Shown in pieces: positions 27,451 through 35,534 of a stretch of 64,000 bases of DNA. This DNA comes from SSF26 sp037443945 (lineage in GTDB: Bacteria; Chloroflexota; Anaerolineae; J102). The DNA is taken from assembly GCA_037443945.1 (NCBI GenBank), contig JBBINH010000001.1, positions 1-64,000 on the forward strand, given 5' to 3'. The translations under genes were made by a program, and so were the position numbers. The notes below the pieces were generated by a model. It saw only the letters and a program-made list of their open reading frames with translations. It was not told where the DNA came from and searched no databases. Position 1 is the first letter of the stretch. Every line of letters starts with the position of its first letter.

Positions 27451-28581
27451 ATGTACGGTGTATCCCGTCTTGTCATTGCGACCATGGCGCTCGTGGGCAC
27501 TTTTGTCGTCGTGCTGCTGACGGCGGCACAGGAACCGGCTCGCATGGAGCGCTATGCGGCCAATTTCCACGGCCGCGAGATGGAAGTGGGTGCCCAGATT
27601 TATTTCGAGGCCTGTGCCGTCTGTCATGGTCAACACGGCGAAGGGCTGGTCGGTCCGGCCCTCAACTCGGCCGATTTGCTGCTACCCGCGCCCGGACAAA
27701 CGCGTCCTCCACGCTTGCTGGCTAAGAATTACCTGGGGGACTTGCGCAGCTATCTCGAAGGCACTATCACCTACGGTCGGCCCGGCACGGCCATGCCTGC
27801 CTGGGGACAGGCGGCGGGCGGACCCTTCCGCCCCGATCAGATTGCCGCTGTAGCGACCTTTATCATGAATTGGGGACTCGACCCCGGCAAACAGTGGGGC
27901 GGCGCATCCGAGCGCGTGGCCATCGGCGGCGTTGAACCGGTACTCGTGACGCCCGCCGTGTCGATGGCAACCCCACCCCCTCGCAATGTCCGCAGTGTGG
28001 AGCTGGGTAAGTATCTCTTCAACGGCCCGGCCGGCTGTGCCGAATGCCATACCTTCGACATCGCCACCGGCAAAACCGGCCCCGACCTGACGAACATCGT
28101 CCAAACCAAGGGCCGCGATTATGTGCGCACCTCCATCGTCGACCCCAACGGCATGGTGGCACCTGACCATGCTCCGAGTGTGATGCCGCAAACCTTTGCC
28201 TTTGCTCTGACCGACATCGAGCTGGAGTCCATCATCGATTACCTGGAGAATCCGGCGGCCGCAGCCCAGGAAGCGACTCCGGCACCGGCAGCACCGCTGG
28301 ACGGCAAGCAGGTAGCCCAAAGCGCCGGTTGTCTTGCCTGCCATTCGGTGGATGGCTCCGCCCTGGTCGGACCGACCTGGCAAGGTCTTTTCGGTCACGA
28401 GGTCGAGTTGGAAGATGGCAGTAAAGTGATCGCCGACGAGGCGTATTTGCGCGAATCCATCCTCAATCCTGCAGCCAAGATCGTCAAGGGTTACCAGAAT
28501 CTGATGCCCGCCAACTACGAGCAACTGCTAACCCCGGAGCAGATCACGGCCATTATCGAGTACATCAAGCTTCTGCAATAG
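27451..28581 (+). CDS. Three-haem membrane-anchored cytochrome c of the bc-type complex
   Basis: The 376-residue protein has an uncleaved or signal helix near the N-terminus (SRLVIATMALVGTFVVVLL) and three CxxCH motifs in three successive class-I-like domains: CAVCHGQHGEGLVGPAL, CAECHTF and CLACHSVDG, each with a later methionine that could be the sixth ligand (AMPAW, VMPQTF, LMPANY). It would accept electrons from the Rieske protein and pass them to a terminal oxidase or to other cytochromes. A GAGGAGG site precedes ATG 27451, and a strong terminator follows the stop. Confidence 0.88.
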   Translation: MYGVSRLVIATMALVGTFVVVLLTAAQEPARMERYAANFHGREMEVGAQIYFEACAVCHGQHGEGLVGPALNSADLLLPAPGQTRPPRLLAKNYLGDLRSYLEGTITYGRPGTAMPAWGQAAGGPFRPDQIAAVATFIMNWGLDPGKQWGGASERVAIGGVEPVLVTPAVSMATPPPRNVRSVELGKYLFNGPAGCAECHTFDIATGKTGPDLTNIVQTKGRDYVRTSIVDPNGMVAPDHAPSVMPQTFAFALTDIELESIIDYLENPAAAAQEATPAPAAPLDGKQVAQSAGCLACHSVDGSALVGPTWQGLFGHEVELEDGSKVIADEAYLRESILNPAAKIVKGYQNLMPANYEQLLTPEQITAIIEYIKLLQ

Positions 28582-28608
28582 GGTACGAGCCCTTGCCGCC
28601 TCTCCGCA

Positions 28609-28643
28609 GCCGCCTATCCGTTCCGGATGGGCGGCTTTTTTTT
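28609..28643 (+). terminator. Rho-independent terminator of the Rieske operon
   Basis: GCCGCCTATCC (28609-28619) pairs with GGATGGGCGGC (28625-28635) around a 5-base loop, followed by eight T. It lies 28 bases after the cytochrome c stop. Confidence 0.93.
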
Positions 28644-28714
28644 GTGGTTGTTATCGCTGCGGCGACTTCTTCAGAGGTCGGCTGTTTGTCTAACCCGTCG
28701 TTCTGAAAGTGTAA

Positions 28715-28754
28715 GTGGGATACTGTGGGATAGTGTGGGATAATGTGGGATAAC
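28715..28754. repeat. Four tandem 10-bp units (GTGGGATAnn)
   Basis: GTGGGATACT, GTGGGATAGT, GTGGGATAAT and GTGGGATAAC follow each other without gaps. Ten bases equals one helical turn, so four identical faces line up as in a multi-site operator. TAACCCG occurs on each side (28691 and 28751). The gap 28644-28925 holds no gene. Confidence 0.7.
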
Positions 28755-28925
28755 CCGAAGTTGACGCCGATGTGAAACGACCGGGCAACGCTTGCTGTTG
28801 CCGTCCTTAGCCGGTTTGTATCCAATCGCTCTCCCTGAACCATGGGCAAGACGACGCCGCAACCGTGGCTTCAAAGCAGTTCGGGGGTTGCGGCGTCGGT
28901 ATATCTGCTTGTGGGGTGAGCGGAC

Positions 28926-29840
28926 TTATCTCGTTGTCTTCAGAAGATAGTCATAAGCCGCCAGAGCGGCTTTGGCGCCGTCGCCGATGGCGATGAGGAC
29001 TTGTTCGCCGAAGCTGTCCGTCACATCGCCGGCAGCGAAAATGCCGGGACGCGAGGTGCGGCAACAACCATCCACCTTCACATAGCCCTCCGGGTTGAGA
29101 TCGACCAGATCGCGTACCAGGTCGGATTGGGGTTTTAGACCCAATTCGCCGAAAACGCCCGTAACGGGGATATCCTGCTCGTGTCCGTGGGGATCGCGGA
29201 TGGTGATACCGGTGACATAGCCATCCATGTGAATGCGCACGAGCTGATGGTTTTCCAGAATGGTGACGTTGGCCATCTGGCTGAGCTTGTCTCTCAGCGG
29301 TGCGTCCACCAGCCCTTCAGGGGCAATGAGCACCACCCGACGGGCGATGGTCGCCAGCTCGGCGGCCGAACGCAGCGCCAGCTCCGTGTTGCCTATCACC
29401 GCCGTTTCGCGTCCCCAGAACAAAGGCGCATGGCTGATGGCCGAATAGCTCAACCCGCGCCCCAGGGCCTGGGTCTCGTTCGGCACATGCAATCGTCGCG
29501 GTTCGGCGCCGGTGGCCAGGATGATGCTGCGGCTTGTTAGGGTTTTGCCACTCTCGGTGGTGACGACGAACGTTTCCGGCTGACCGGGCTTAACATCCAG
29601 GTGGGTGACCCGATCGCGCAAATAGGCAAAATCGAGATATTGGATCTCGCTGCGGAACTTGCGCACCACTTCTTCACCGGTAATGTGCTCATAGCCTTCC
29701 AATCCGGCCAGATGAACGCGATAGTTGGCCTTGCCCCCTAATTCGGGCGAGATCAACAGCATCTCCAGGCGTTTGCGCATGCAGTAGGCGGCAGCCGTAA
29801 GGCCGGCCGGTCCACCGCCGATGATGATCACATCGTACAT
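28926..29840 (-). CDS. Thioredoxin-reductase-like FAD/NAD(P) oxidoreductase lacking the CxxC
   Basis: The 304-residue flavoprotein has the FAD dinucleotide motif (MYDVIIIGGGPAGLTAA), a central NAD(P) domain (ETAVIGNTELALRSAAEL) and the C-terminal FAD motif (GIFAAGDVTDSFGEQVLIAIGDGAKAA). Where thioredoxin reductase has its redox CxxC, here the sequence reads SYSAISHAPLFWG, so the disulfide is missing. This points to a ferredoxin/flavodoxin-NADP reductase-like or unknown acceptor. ATG 29840 starts the family domain; the longer frame to 30065 lies inside malic enzyme. It is 41 bases downstream of the malic enzyme gene and likely co-transcribed with it. Confidence 0.82.
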   Translation of the reverse strand: MYDVIIIGGGPAGLTAAAYCMRKRLEMLLISPELGGKANYRVHLAGLEGYEHITGEEVVRKFRSEIQYLDFAYLRDRVTHLDVKPGQPETFVVTTESGKTLTSRSIILATGAEPRRLHVPNETQALGRGLSYSAISHAPLFWGRETAVIGNTELALRSAAELATIARRVVLIAPEGLVDAPLRDKLSQMANVTILENHQLVRIHMDGYVTGITIRDPHGHEQDIPVTGVFGELGLKPQSDLVRDLVDLNPEGYVKVDGCCRTSRPGIFAAGDVTDSFGEQVLIAIGDGAKAALAAYDYLLKTTR

Positions 29841-29881
29841 GGCTTGTAACTCCCTCCATAGATAGGGATAGAGCAACGGCT

Positions 29882-31282
29882 CTAGAGGACAGGCGGCGCC
29901 GGAATGAAGCCCTGACGCATCATCCACCGGGTCAATTCGCGGGCTTGGGCGATGGTGTCGCTGGCCTGACGATAGAGGTCTGCGGCCGTGAGGCTCAGCC
30001 GCGCCAGCTTTTGTTCTTGGGCTTTCATGCCCACGGCCACCGCCTCGCGGGGGAAGACCTCCCAATCATCCATGGTGGGTAGGATGTGATCTTCGTCCAG
30101 CCCGCGCTCCAGGGCCATATCGGCCAGGGCCTGCGCGGCGGCAATGCACATTTCGTCGCTGATGGTGCGTGCACGCACATCGAGCGCCCCGCGAAAGATG
30201 CCTGGGAAACCGAGGGAGTTGTTCACCTGATTGGGAAAATCGGAGCGCCCGGTGGCGAAGATGCGCACACCGGCTGCTTTCGCTTCCCACGGCCACATCT
30301 CCGGGACGGGATTGGCCATGGCGAAGACAATGGCATCGTCTGCCATTTCTTTGACCCATTCCGATTTCAGCGTCCCCGGACCCGGCGTACTCAGGGCAAT
30401 GCAGATGTCGGCGCCTTTCAGCGCTTCGGCGATGCCGCCCGTCCGTCCCTCCTTATTGGTGATATTCGCTATGCGCCACTTCTCGGCGAACTCCAGCTTT
30501 CGCGCCTGTAAGTCCGGGCGATCGGGATGGAGGATGCCGCGACTGTCCACGGCGATGCAATTTTCGGGTTGGGCTCCGGCCGCAAAGAGCAGACGAGCGC
30601 AGGCCACATTGGAGGCGCCGAAACCCTGAAACACGATGCGCACCTGCTCGATGGGTTTGCCGACGATGCGCAGCGCGTTGATGACCGCAGCCAGGGTGAC
30701 CGTGGCCGTGCCTTGCTGATCGTCGTGCCAGACCGGGATCTCGGCCTGTTCGCGCAGGGTGTCGAGAATACGGAAGCACTTCGGTTGGGAGAGGTCCTCC
30801 AGGTTGATGCCGCCGAAGCTCGGCTGCAGCCACAACACCGCCTGGATGATCTCGTCGGGATTTTTGGTGCCTAGACAAATCGGCACCGTGTCTACTCCGC
30901 CCAGGTACTTGAACAGCAATGCCTTGCCCTCCATCACCGGTAAGGCCGCTTTGGGGCCGATATCGCCCAGACCCAACACGCGGGTGCCGTCAGAGACAAC
31001 GGCGACGAGATTCCCCTTGTTGGTGTGTTCGTAGACTTGATCGGGGTCGGCATGAATGGCCTTACAAGGCGCCGCCACACCGGGTGTGTACCAGATGGCA
31101 AAATCGTTGAAATCACGGACGGCGCATTTGGGTACCACCTGGATTTTACCCTTGTAGAACGGATGGAGAGTCATGGCATCGGCCGACGGCTTCTGGGCTC
31201 GCGCAACCAGGGCCTGGACATCGTCGGCTGTCGGCGTCGCCGGCTCTGCGGTTGTGATGTCATGGGCAATGCCTGTGGTCAT
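29882..31282 (-). CDS. Malic enzyme (NAD(P)-dependent, short bacterial type)
   Basis: The 466-residue enzyme oxidatively decarboxylates malate to pyruvate. Motifs present include the catalytic tyrosine in AIWYTPGVAAPC, GNLVAVVSDGTRVLGLGDIGP, the metal site VWHDDQQGTATV and the nucleotide loop VFQGFGASNVACARLL, then FAMANPVPEMWP. Length and order match the short bacterial family without a phosphotransacetylase domain. ATG 31282 has a GAGGAGG ribosome-binding site; the frame continuing to 31474 is spurious. The downstream flavoprotein is 41 bases away. It would supply pyruvate and NAD(P)H. Confidence 0.93.
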   Translation of the reverse strand: MTTGIAHDITTAEPATPTADDVQALVARAQKPSADAMTLHPFYKGKIQVVPKCAVRDFNDFAIWYTPGVAAPCKAIHADPDQVYEHTNKGNLVAVVSDGTRVLGLGDIGPKAALPVMEGKALLFKYLGGVDTVPICLGTKNPDEIIQAVLWLQPSFGGINLEDLSQPKCFRILDTLREQAEIPVWHDDQQGTATVTLAAVINALRIVGKPIEQVRIVFQGFGASNVACARLLFAAGAQPENCIAVDSRGILHPDRPDLQARKLEFAEKWRIANITNKEGRTGGIAEALKGADICIALSTPGPGTLKSEWVKEMADDAIVFAMANPVPEMWPWEAKAAGVRIFATGRSDFPNQVNNSLGFPGIFRGALDVRARTISDEMCIAAAQALADMALERGLDEDHILPTMDDWEVFPREAVAVGMKAQEQKLARLSLTAADLYRQASDTIAQARELTRWMMRQGFIPAPPVL

Positions 31283-31730
31283 GAGAGAAAACCTCCTCGG
31301 CGAAATGAGGAAACACCACTGCACGTCGATGGAATGGCAACACCCCCACTCCGGTCGGTCGGGCCCAACCGGATAGGCCTTTCCCTGCTTCCGATGCCTC
31401 CTCCGCGACAGCTGTTGTGGTGACCTTTGTGTCCCGGCAGAGGCGAACGTCGCCCATACCGGCTTCGATCTCAAGCATACCCCTAGTGACGAAGGTCAGA
31501 CATGATCCAGCTCATCCCTACCGGAACAAATGGCAGGATCGGCTAAAAATAGCTCCTAATGACAGGTTCTTTTGATCCTCGCCCGGTCAGAGAACACCCA
31601 ACCCCGGACCGGCGACGCCTGCTGGCTGCCGGTCTTTTCCGCGCCCGCATAAGGCAGCCTGATCGCCGCCCAACCTCTGGTTTTGTCCGCTCAAGGCTCT
31701 GCCATGGACAAACGCATCGCTACCGCGAAC
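31283..31730. other. Intergenic stretch without recognised gene
   Basis: This 448-base region upstream of malic enzyme holds only short frames with no family resemblance. I see no known riboswitch, tRNA or terminator in it. It must contain the malic enzyme promoter on the minus strand, which I could not place. Confidence 0.5.
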
Positions 31731-32009
31731 TCATTCGAAGCGATGCTCGCCAACACCCTGCAGCTCGTGGACCAGCCGCGATGTCATCTCCGCTTCGGCC
31801 AGGCGCAGCGAAGCATAGCGCGAGGCTTCGGCCATCAGATGCTCGGCCGTCTCTTTGGGTAGCTTATTGAGTTCGGCCAGGGTATAGCCTCTCTCGCGGA
31901 GATAGGCTTCGATGTAGTGCTTTTCCAGTTGGGCATGGATCTCTTCCATGCGGGTTTCCGACGATAAGGGAACGCCGGGCTCGTCAATGGGGATAGCCAG
32001 GGCGAACAT
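31731..32009 (-). CDS. Small conserved-looking hypothetical protein
   Basis: The 92-residue protein begins MFALAIPIDEPGVPL and continues as mostly amphipathic helix (EIHAQLEKHYIEAYLRERG, then ETAEHLMAEASRYASLRLAEAE). ATG 32009 is preceded by GAGGAG on the minus strand, which supports real translation; a GTG at 32030 is an alternative. No family is recognised. A helical, acidic product of this size could be a small adaptor or an antitoxin-like protein, but nothing in the context shows this. Confidence 0.5.
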   Translation of the reverse strand: MFALAIPIDEPGVPLSSETRMEEIHAQLEKHYIEAYLRERGYTLAELNKLPKETAEHLMAEASRYASLRLAEAEMTSRLVHELQGVGEHRFE

Positions 32010-32219
32010 GGTCGCAATCTCCTCGGGCACGGGGCTCAGACAAGGAAATGAACCGAACTTTCAATTTCAGTATAGCACATCTTCGGCGAAGATTTTCGCC
32101 GAGATGCCGGTAAACAATGGCAAACAAATGGGCCGGTCTTCGACCTCATCCCGGAGGTGTCTGCATCGCTTTAGATAGGACAAGCGCGGGAAGGCACAAA
32201 GCTGGCGCCCACCCTAGTT

Positions 32220-32313
32220 GACTCGGTTCCGGAGTGTGTCGGCGCAAGAGCGGCAGGCAGGCATAACGTTCAAACGTTCTAACGTTCTCACCAACAAAAG
32301 ATAGAACCGAGGC
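32220..32313 (-). mobile_element. MITE copy 2 (94 bp, inverted), 8-bp target duplication
   Basis: It lies in the opposite orientation to copies 1 and 3 and has one 8-bp internal unit fewer (three GAACGTTN units rather than four). The ends are GACTCGGTTC and GAACCGAGGC (one substitution). CCCTAGTT flanks both sides (32212-32219 and 32314-32321). It sits 75 bases before the biotin carboxylase start, in the divergent gap with the small hypothetical gene. Confidence 0.9.
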
Positions 32314-32388
32314 CCCTAGTTGGTGTTCTCGTGCCTGTACGGTAAGATGAGAGCGACCCTTGTTTGTTCCTTTGCCCGGCATCGGACC

Positions 32389-33912
32389 ATGAGCTTGTTT
32401 CGCAAAATCCTGGTTGCCAACCGCGGGGAAATCGCCGTGCGCATCATCCGCGCCTGCCAGGAGCTGGGCATTGCCACCGTGGCGGTCTATTCCGAGGCGG
32501 ATGCGGCGGCTTTGCACACGAGTCTGGCCGATGAGGCCGTGTGCATCGGGCCGCCACCGCCTCTGCAATCTTACCTGCAGGCCGAGACCCTGCTGGCCGT
32601 GGCCCGTGAACACGGCTGCGACGCTGTGCATCCCGGCTACGGCTTTCTGGCCGAAAACGCCGATTTCGCTGCCGCCGTGGCCGCAGTCGGCCTCACCTTT
32701 ATCGGCCCGTCGGCGGCTGCCATGCGCGCCGTGGGAGGCAAAATCCCCAGTCGACAGGTGATGGAGGCGGCCGGGGTACCGGTGGTTCCCGGCTATCATC
32801 CCGTTGCCGTCGAACCCGCCGAGCAGACGGTTGAGCTGGCCGCAGCGGCAGAGCGCCTGGGTTATCCGATCCTGATCAAGGCCACGGCGGGGGGTGGCGG
32901 CAAGGGTATGCGCATCGTGACCGATCCCGCTCGCCTGGCGGTCGAGCTGGAATCGGCCCGTCGCGAGGCGCAGAACGCCTTCGGCGACCCGACGGTGTAT
33001 CTGGAAAAACTCATCCCTGACCCGCGCCATATCGAATTCCAGATTCTGGCCGACCATTACGGTCATGTTATCCATCTCGGCGAGCGCGAATGCAGCATTC
33101 AGCGCCGCCACCAGAAGATCATCGAGGAGACGCCCTCCCCGGCCCTCACGCCGGAGTTACGGGCGCGCATGGGCGCGGCAGCCGTGGCTGCGGCCCAGGC
33201 TGTCGGGTACACCAACGCCGGGACGGTGGAGTTCTTGCTGGCACCCGATGGACGCTTCTACTTCCTGGAGATGAATACCCGCTTACAGGTCGAACACCCC
33301 ATCACCGAGGCGGTGACGGGTATCGACCTGGTCAAAGCCCAAATCCGCATCGCCGCCGGCCAACCTCTGCCTTGGCGCCAGGAGGCGATCACCTGGCGTG
33401 GGCATGCTATCGAGGCCCGGATTTACGCCGAAGACCCGGCCAATCAGTTCCTCCCTGCTACCGGTCGGGTGCTGTTGCTATCTGCGCCGGTCGGGCCGGG
33501 GATTCGTGTGGACACGGGGATCATGGCCGGTGATGTCGTCGGATTGTACTACGATCCCATGATAGCCAAACTTATCTGCTGGGCCGAGAACCGAGATGAG
33601 GCCGTGCGCAAGCTTGATTGGGCACTGGCCCACTATCTCATCGCCGGGGTGACGACCAATATCCCCTATTTGCAGGCCATCGTAAGGCATCCGGCTTATC
33701 GCCGGGGCGAGCTAAGCACCGATTTCGTTGCACGCCATCTGGCCGCCTGGCAGCCGCCCTTGGCCGAGCCGTCGGACGAGGTGCTCGTGGCCGCTGCTGT
33801 GGCCGATTTTCAGGGGGATGGTGTGACGCCGATGGCAGGGGCCATTCAACCGGGGGGCGAGCCGTATAACCCCTGGCGTGTGGCCGATGGTTTTCGTCTG
33901 GGAGGCGGTTGA
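32389..33912 (+). CDS. Biotin carboxylase subunit of an acyl-CoA carboxylase
   Basis: The 507-residue protein is a complete ATP-grasp biotin carboxylase: KILVANRGEIAVRIIRACQELG at the N-terminus, HPGYGFLAENADFA, the glycine-rich ATP loop KATAGGGGKGMRIV, then ERECSIQRRHQKIIEE and the active-site EMNTRLQVEHPITE. It carboxylates biotin on the carrier encoded immediately downstream. ATG 32389 matches the family start; the 23 extra upstream residues are unlikely. It has a roughly 55-residue tail after the usual end. No carboxyltransferase gene is nearby, so acetyl-, propionyl- or other acyl-CoA specificity cannot be assigned. Confidence 0.92.
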   Translation: MSLFRKILVANRGEIAVRIIRACQELGIATVAVYSEADAAALHTSLADEAVCIGPPPPLQSYLQAETLLAVAREHGCDAVHPGYGFLAENADFAAAVAAVGLTFIGPSAAAMRAVGGKIPSRQVMEAAGVPVVPGYHPVAVEPAEQTVELAAAAERLGYPILIKATAGGGGKGMRIVTDPARLAVELESARREAQNAFGDPTVYLEKLIPDPRHIEFQILADHYGHVIHLGERECSIQRRHQKIIEETPSPALTPELRARMGAAAVAAAQAVGYTNAGTVEFLLAPDGRFYFLEMNTRLQVEHPITEAVTGIDLVKAQIRIAAGQPLPWRQEAITWRGHAIEARIYAEDPANQFLPATGRVLLLSAPVGPGIRVDTGIMAGDVVGLYYDPMIAKLICWAENRDEAVRKLDWALAHYLIAGVTTNIPYLQAIVRHPAYRRGELSTDFVARHLAAWQPPLAEPSDEVLVAAAVADFQGDGVTPMAGAIQPGGEPYNPWRVADGFRLGGG

Positions 33913-33913
33913 A

Positions 33914-34402
33914 ATGGAATTCCGCTATGCCTGGGGCGATGGCGAGGCGACGGTACAGGTGCAAGCCGCCGGCGATGGCCTATGGGTTACGATTCGGCGA
34001 CCCGGCCAGGAGCCGGTCGGTTATCGGGTGATGGTGCTCCGTTGCGAAGCCGAGCGCCTTATCCTGCGCATGGGCGAACGGCATCTTCTCTTCCACGTGG
34101 CCCGCGACGGCAAGGCGCGCGTGGTGGCGCAGGGCGCTCGCGTCTTCCGGCTGGAACCTCCCACCCTGCGCGAGGCGCGTCCGCCCGCTGCCGGCGATCT
34201 GACGGCCGTGATGCCGGGAAAGGTCCTCGATGTGCTCGTGCAGCCGGGGCAGCGGGTCGATGCCGGCACCCCCCTGGTCATTCTGGAGGCGATGAAAATG
34301 GAGCTGCGGATCACGGCGCCCGGCGACGGCGTGGTGACGGCCGTGTTTGTGCGGGCCGGCGATGTGGTCAATCCGGGGCAGAAGTTGGTGGAGCTGCATT
34401 GA
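33914..34402 (+). CDS. Biotin carboxyl carrier protein
   Basis: The 162-residue protein ends in a biotinyl/lipoyl domain with the biotin site EAMKMEL (lysine near residue 129), preceded by VMPGKVLDVLVQPGQRVDAG. The first 90 residues form a beta-rich region like the carrier-proximal (BT-type) domain of propionyl-CoA carboxylase alpha chains. It starts 1 base after the biotin carboxylase stop, with GGAGG before ATG 33914, so the pair looks like a split version of a fused alpha subunit. Confidence 0.9.
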   Translation: MEFRYAWGDGEATVQVQAAGDGLWVTIRRPGQEPVGYRVMVLRCEAERLILRMGERHLLFHVARDGKARVVAQGARVFRLEPPTLREARPPAAGDLTAVMPGKVLDVLVQPGQRVDAGTPLVILEAMKMELRITAPGDGVVTAVFVRAGDVVNPGQKLVELH

Positions 34403-34547
34403 GACGTGCGCATCGCCAGCACAAGGCGCAAACCGGGAGGAAAAAACGGCCAGGCCGCCCAACCTCCTCGCCCTCTGACGGCCGCTTCCTGCGTGCCGGC
34501 GATGGCTTCGCCTGTCCGACCCCTGCCCTTTGGTGTACAATGACCCC

Positions 34548-35534
34548 ATGCGCCAAGTGCGTTTGGTTGCCCGCCTGAGCATCCTCCTGCTGGCTTTGGG
34601 CTTCATGGGCTGGTGGCTTTACGGCCGCTGGGACGAGCTGCGTCAGTATTCCTGGCGGTGGCAGCCCCTGTGGCTGCTGCCGACCGTTCTCTTGATTCTG
34701 GTCAGCTGGTTGTTGGAAGTGGCCGTCTGGCGGCGTTTACTGGCCTCGCTTGGCGGCTTGATCGGATATGGTATCGGTTTGCGTATCTGGTTTATCAGCG
34801 CCGTTTTGCGCTATATCCCCGGCAATGTCTGGCAGCCCCTGAGCATGACCGTGTTGTGTCGGCAACAGGGAATACGCCCGGAGATGACAGTAGCAGGTGT
34901 GGCGCTGTATCAGGCCGTCAATGTGCTGGCAGCGGCGCTCATTGCGGCGCTGTACTTTCCCCTGACGGGCAATCTGGGCCTGTTGGCCTTGTGGCTGCCA
35001 TCGGCCACGGCGCGCTGGCTGTGGGTGTTGGTCGTGCCGGTGGTCGTGTTCGGTTGGCGTCCCTGGTGGCTTGTCGGCTTGCTGAACTACGGTCTGCGGT
35101 GGCTCCGACGCCCGCCTCTGCCGGCGACGCTGGATGTCGGCATCTTGGCCTGGGCGCTGATCGGCGAACTGGCAGCTTGGCTGGCCCTGGGTTTGGGCTT
35201 TGCCACCCTGACGCTGGCGTTGGCCGGGGGCTTGCAGTCGGGCCTGGGGGGGCAGCTTGTTCATCTGGTGGCGGATTACCCGCTTGCCTATGTCATCGGC
35301 TTTCTCAGTTTTGTGACACCCAGCGGCCTGGCCGTGCGTGAGGCAACGCTCTACATGCTGGCAGCGCCGGTGGTGGGTGGTGGGTTGATCACGGTGGTGG
35401 CGTTGGCCATGCGCATCCTGCTGATGGTAGGGGAGGCCGTGGTGGCCGGGTGGGCGCTGCTGACCTGGCCGGGACTCCTGCCCCTTCGCCGTGTCCGCCC
35501 CCTTCGCTCAGGAGCAGGACAAGACCATGGCTAA
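34548..35534 (+). CDS. Lysylphosphatidylglycerol-synthase-TM/flippase-like membrane protein
   Basis: The 328-residue protein has about eight membrane segments and features of the UPF0104/LPG_synthase_TM family: AVLRYIPGNVWQPL and the late FLSFVTPSGLAVREATLYML, matching the family's PGG/G-x-REA region. Such proteins are uncharacterised lipid or polyprenyl-glycan transport proteins in many Chloroflexota. ATG 34548 is chosen; a TACAAT hexamer ends only 6 bases before it, so a leaderless transcript is possible. It overlaps the next membrane-protein gene by 8 bases. Confidence 0.65.
   Translation: MRQVRLVARLSILLLALGFMGWWLYGRWDELRQYSWRWQPLWLLPTVLLILVSWLLEVAVWRRLLASLGGLIGYGIGLRIWFISAVLRYIPGNVWQPLSMTVLCRQQGIRPEMTVAGVALYQAVNVLAAALIAALYFPLTGNLGLLALWLPSATARWLWVLVVPVVVFGWRPWWLVGLLNYGLRWLRRPPLPATLDVGILAWALIGELAAWLALGLGFATLTLALAGGLQSGLGGQLVHLVADYPLAYVIGFLSFVTPSGLAVREATLYMLAAPVVGGGLITVVALAMRILLMVGEAVVAGWALLTWPGLLPLRRVRPLRSGAGQDHG

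Noticed and set aside
28565..28849. Minus-strand frame over the Rieske operon terminator and the 10-bp repeats
   Set aside because: It overlaps a clear terminator and a repeat array and shows no conserved motif or ribosome-binding site.
31260..31478. Minus-strand extension upstream of malic enzyme
   Set aside because: The family start and a strong ribosome-binding site are at 31282; upstream residues are not conserved in type.
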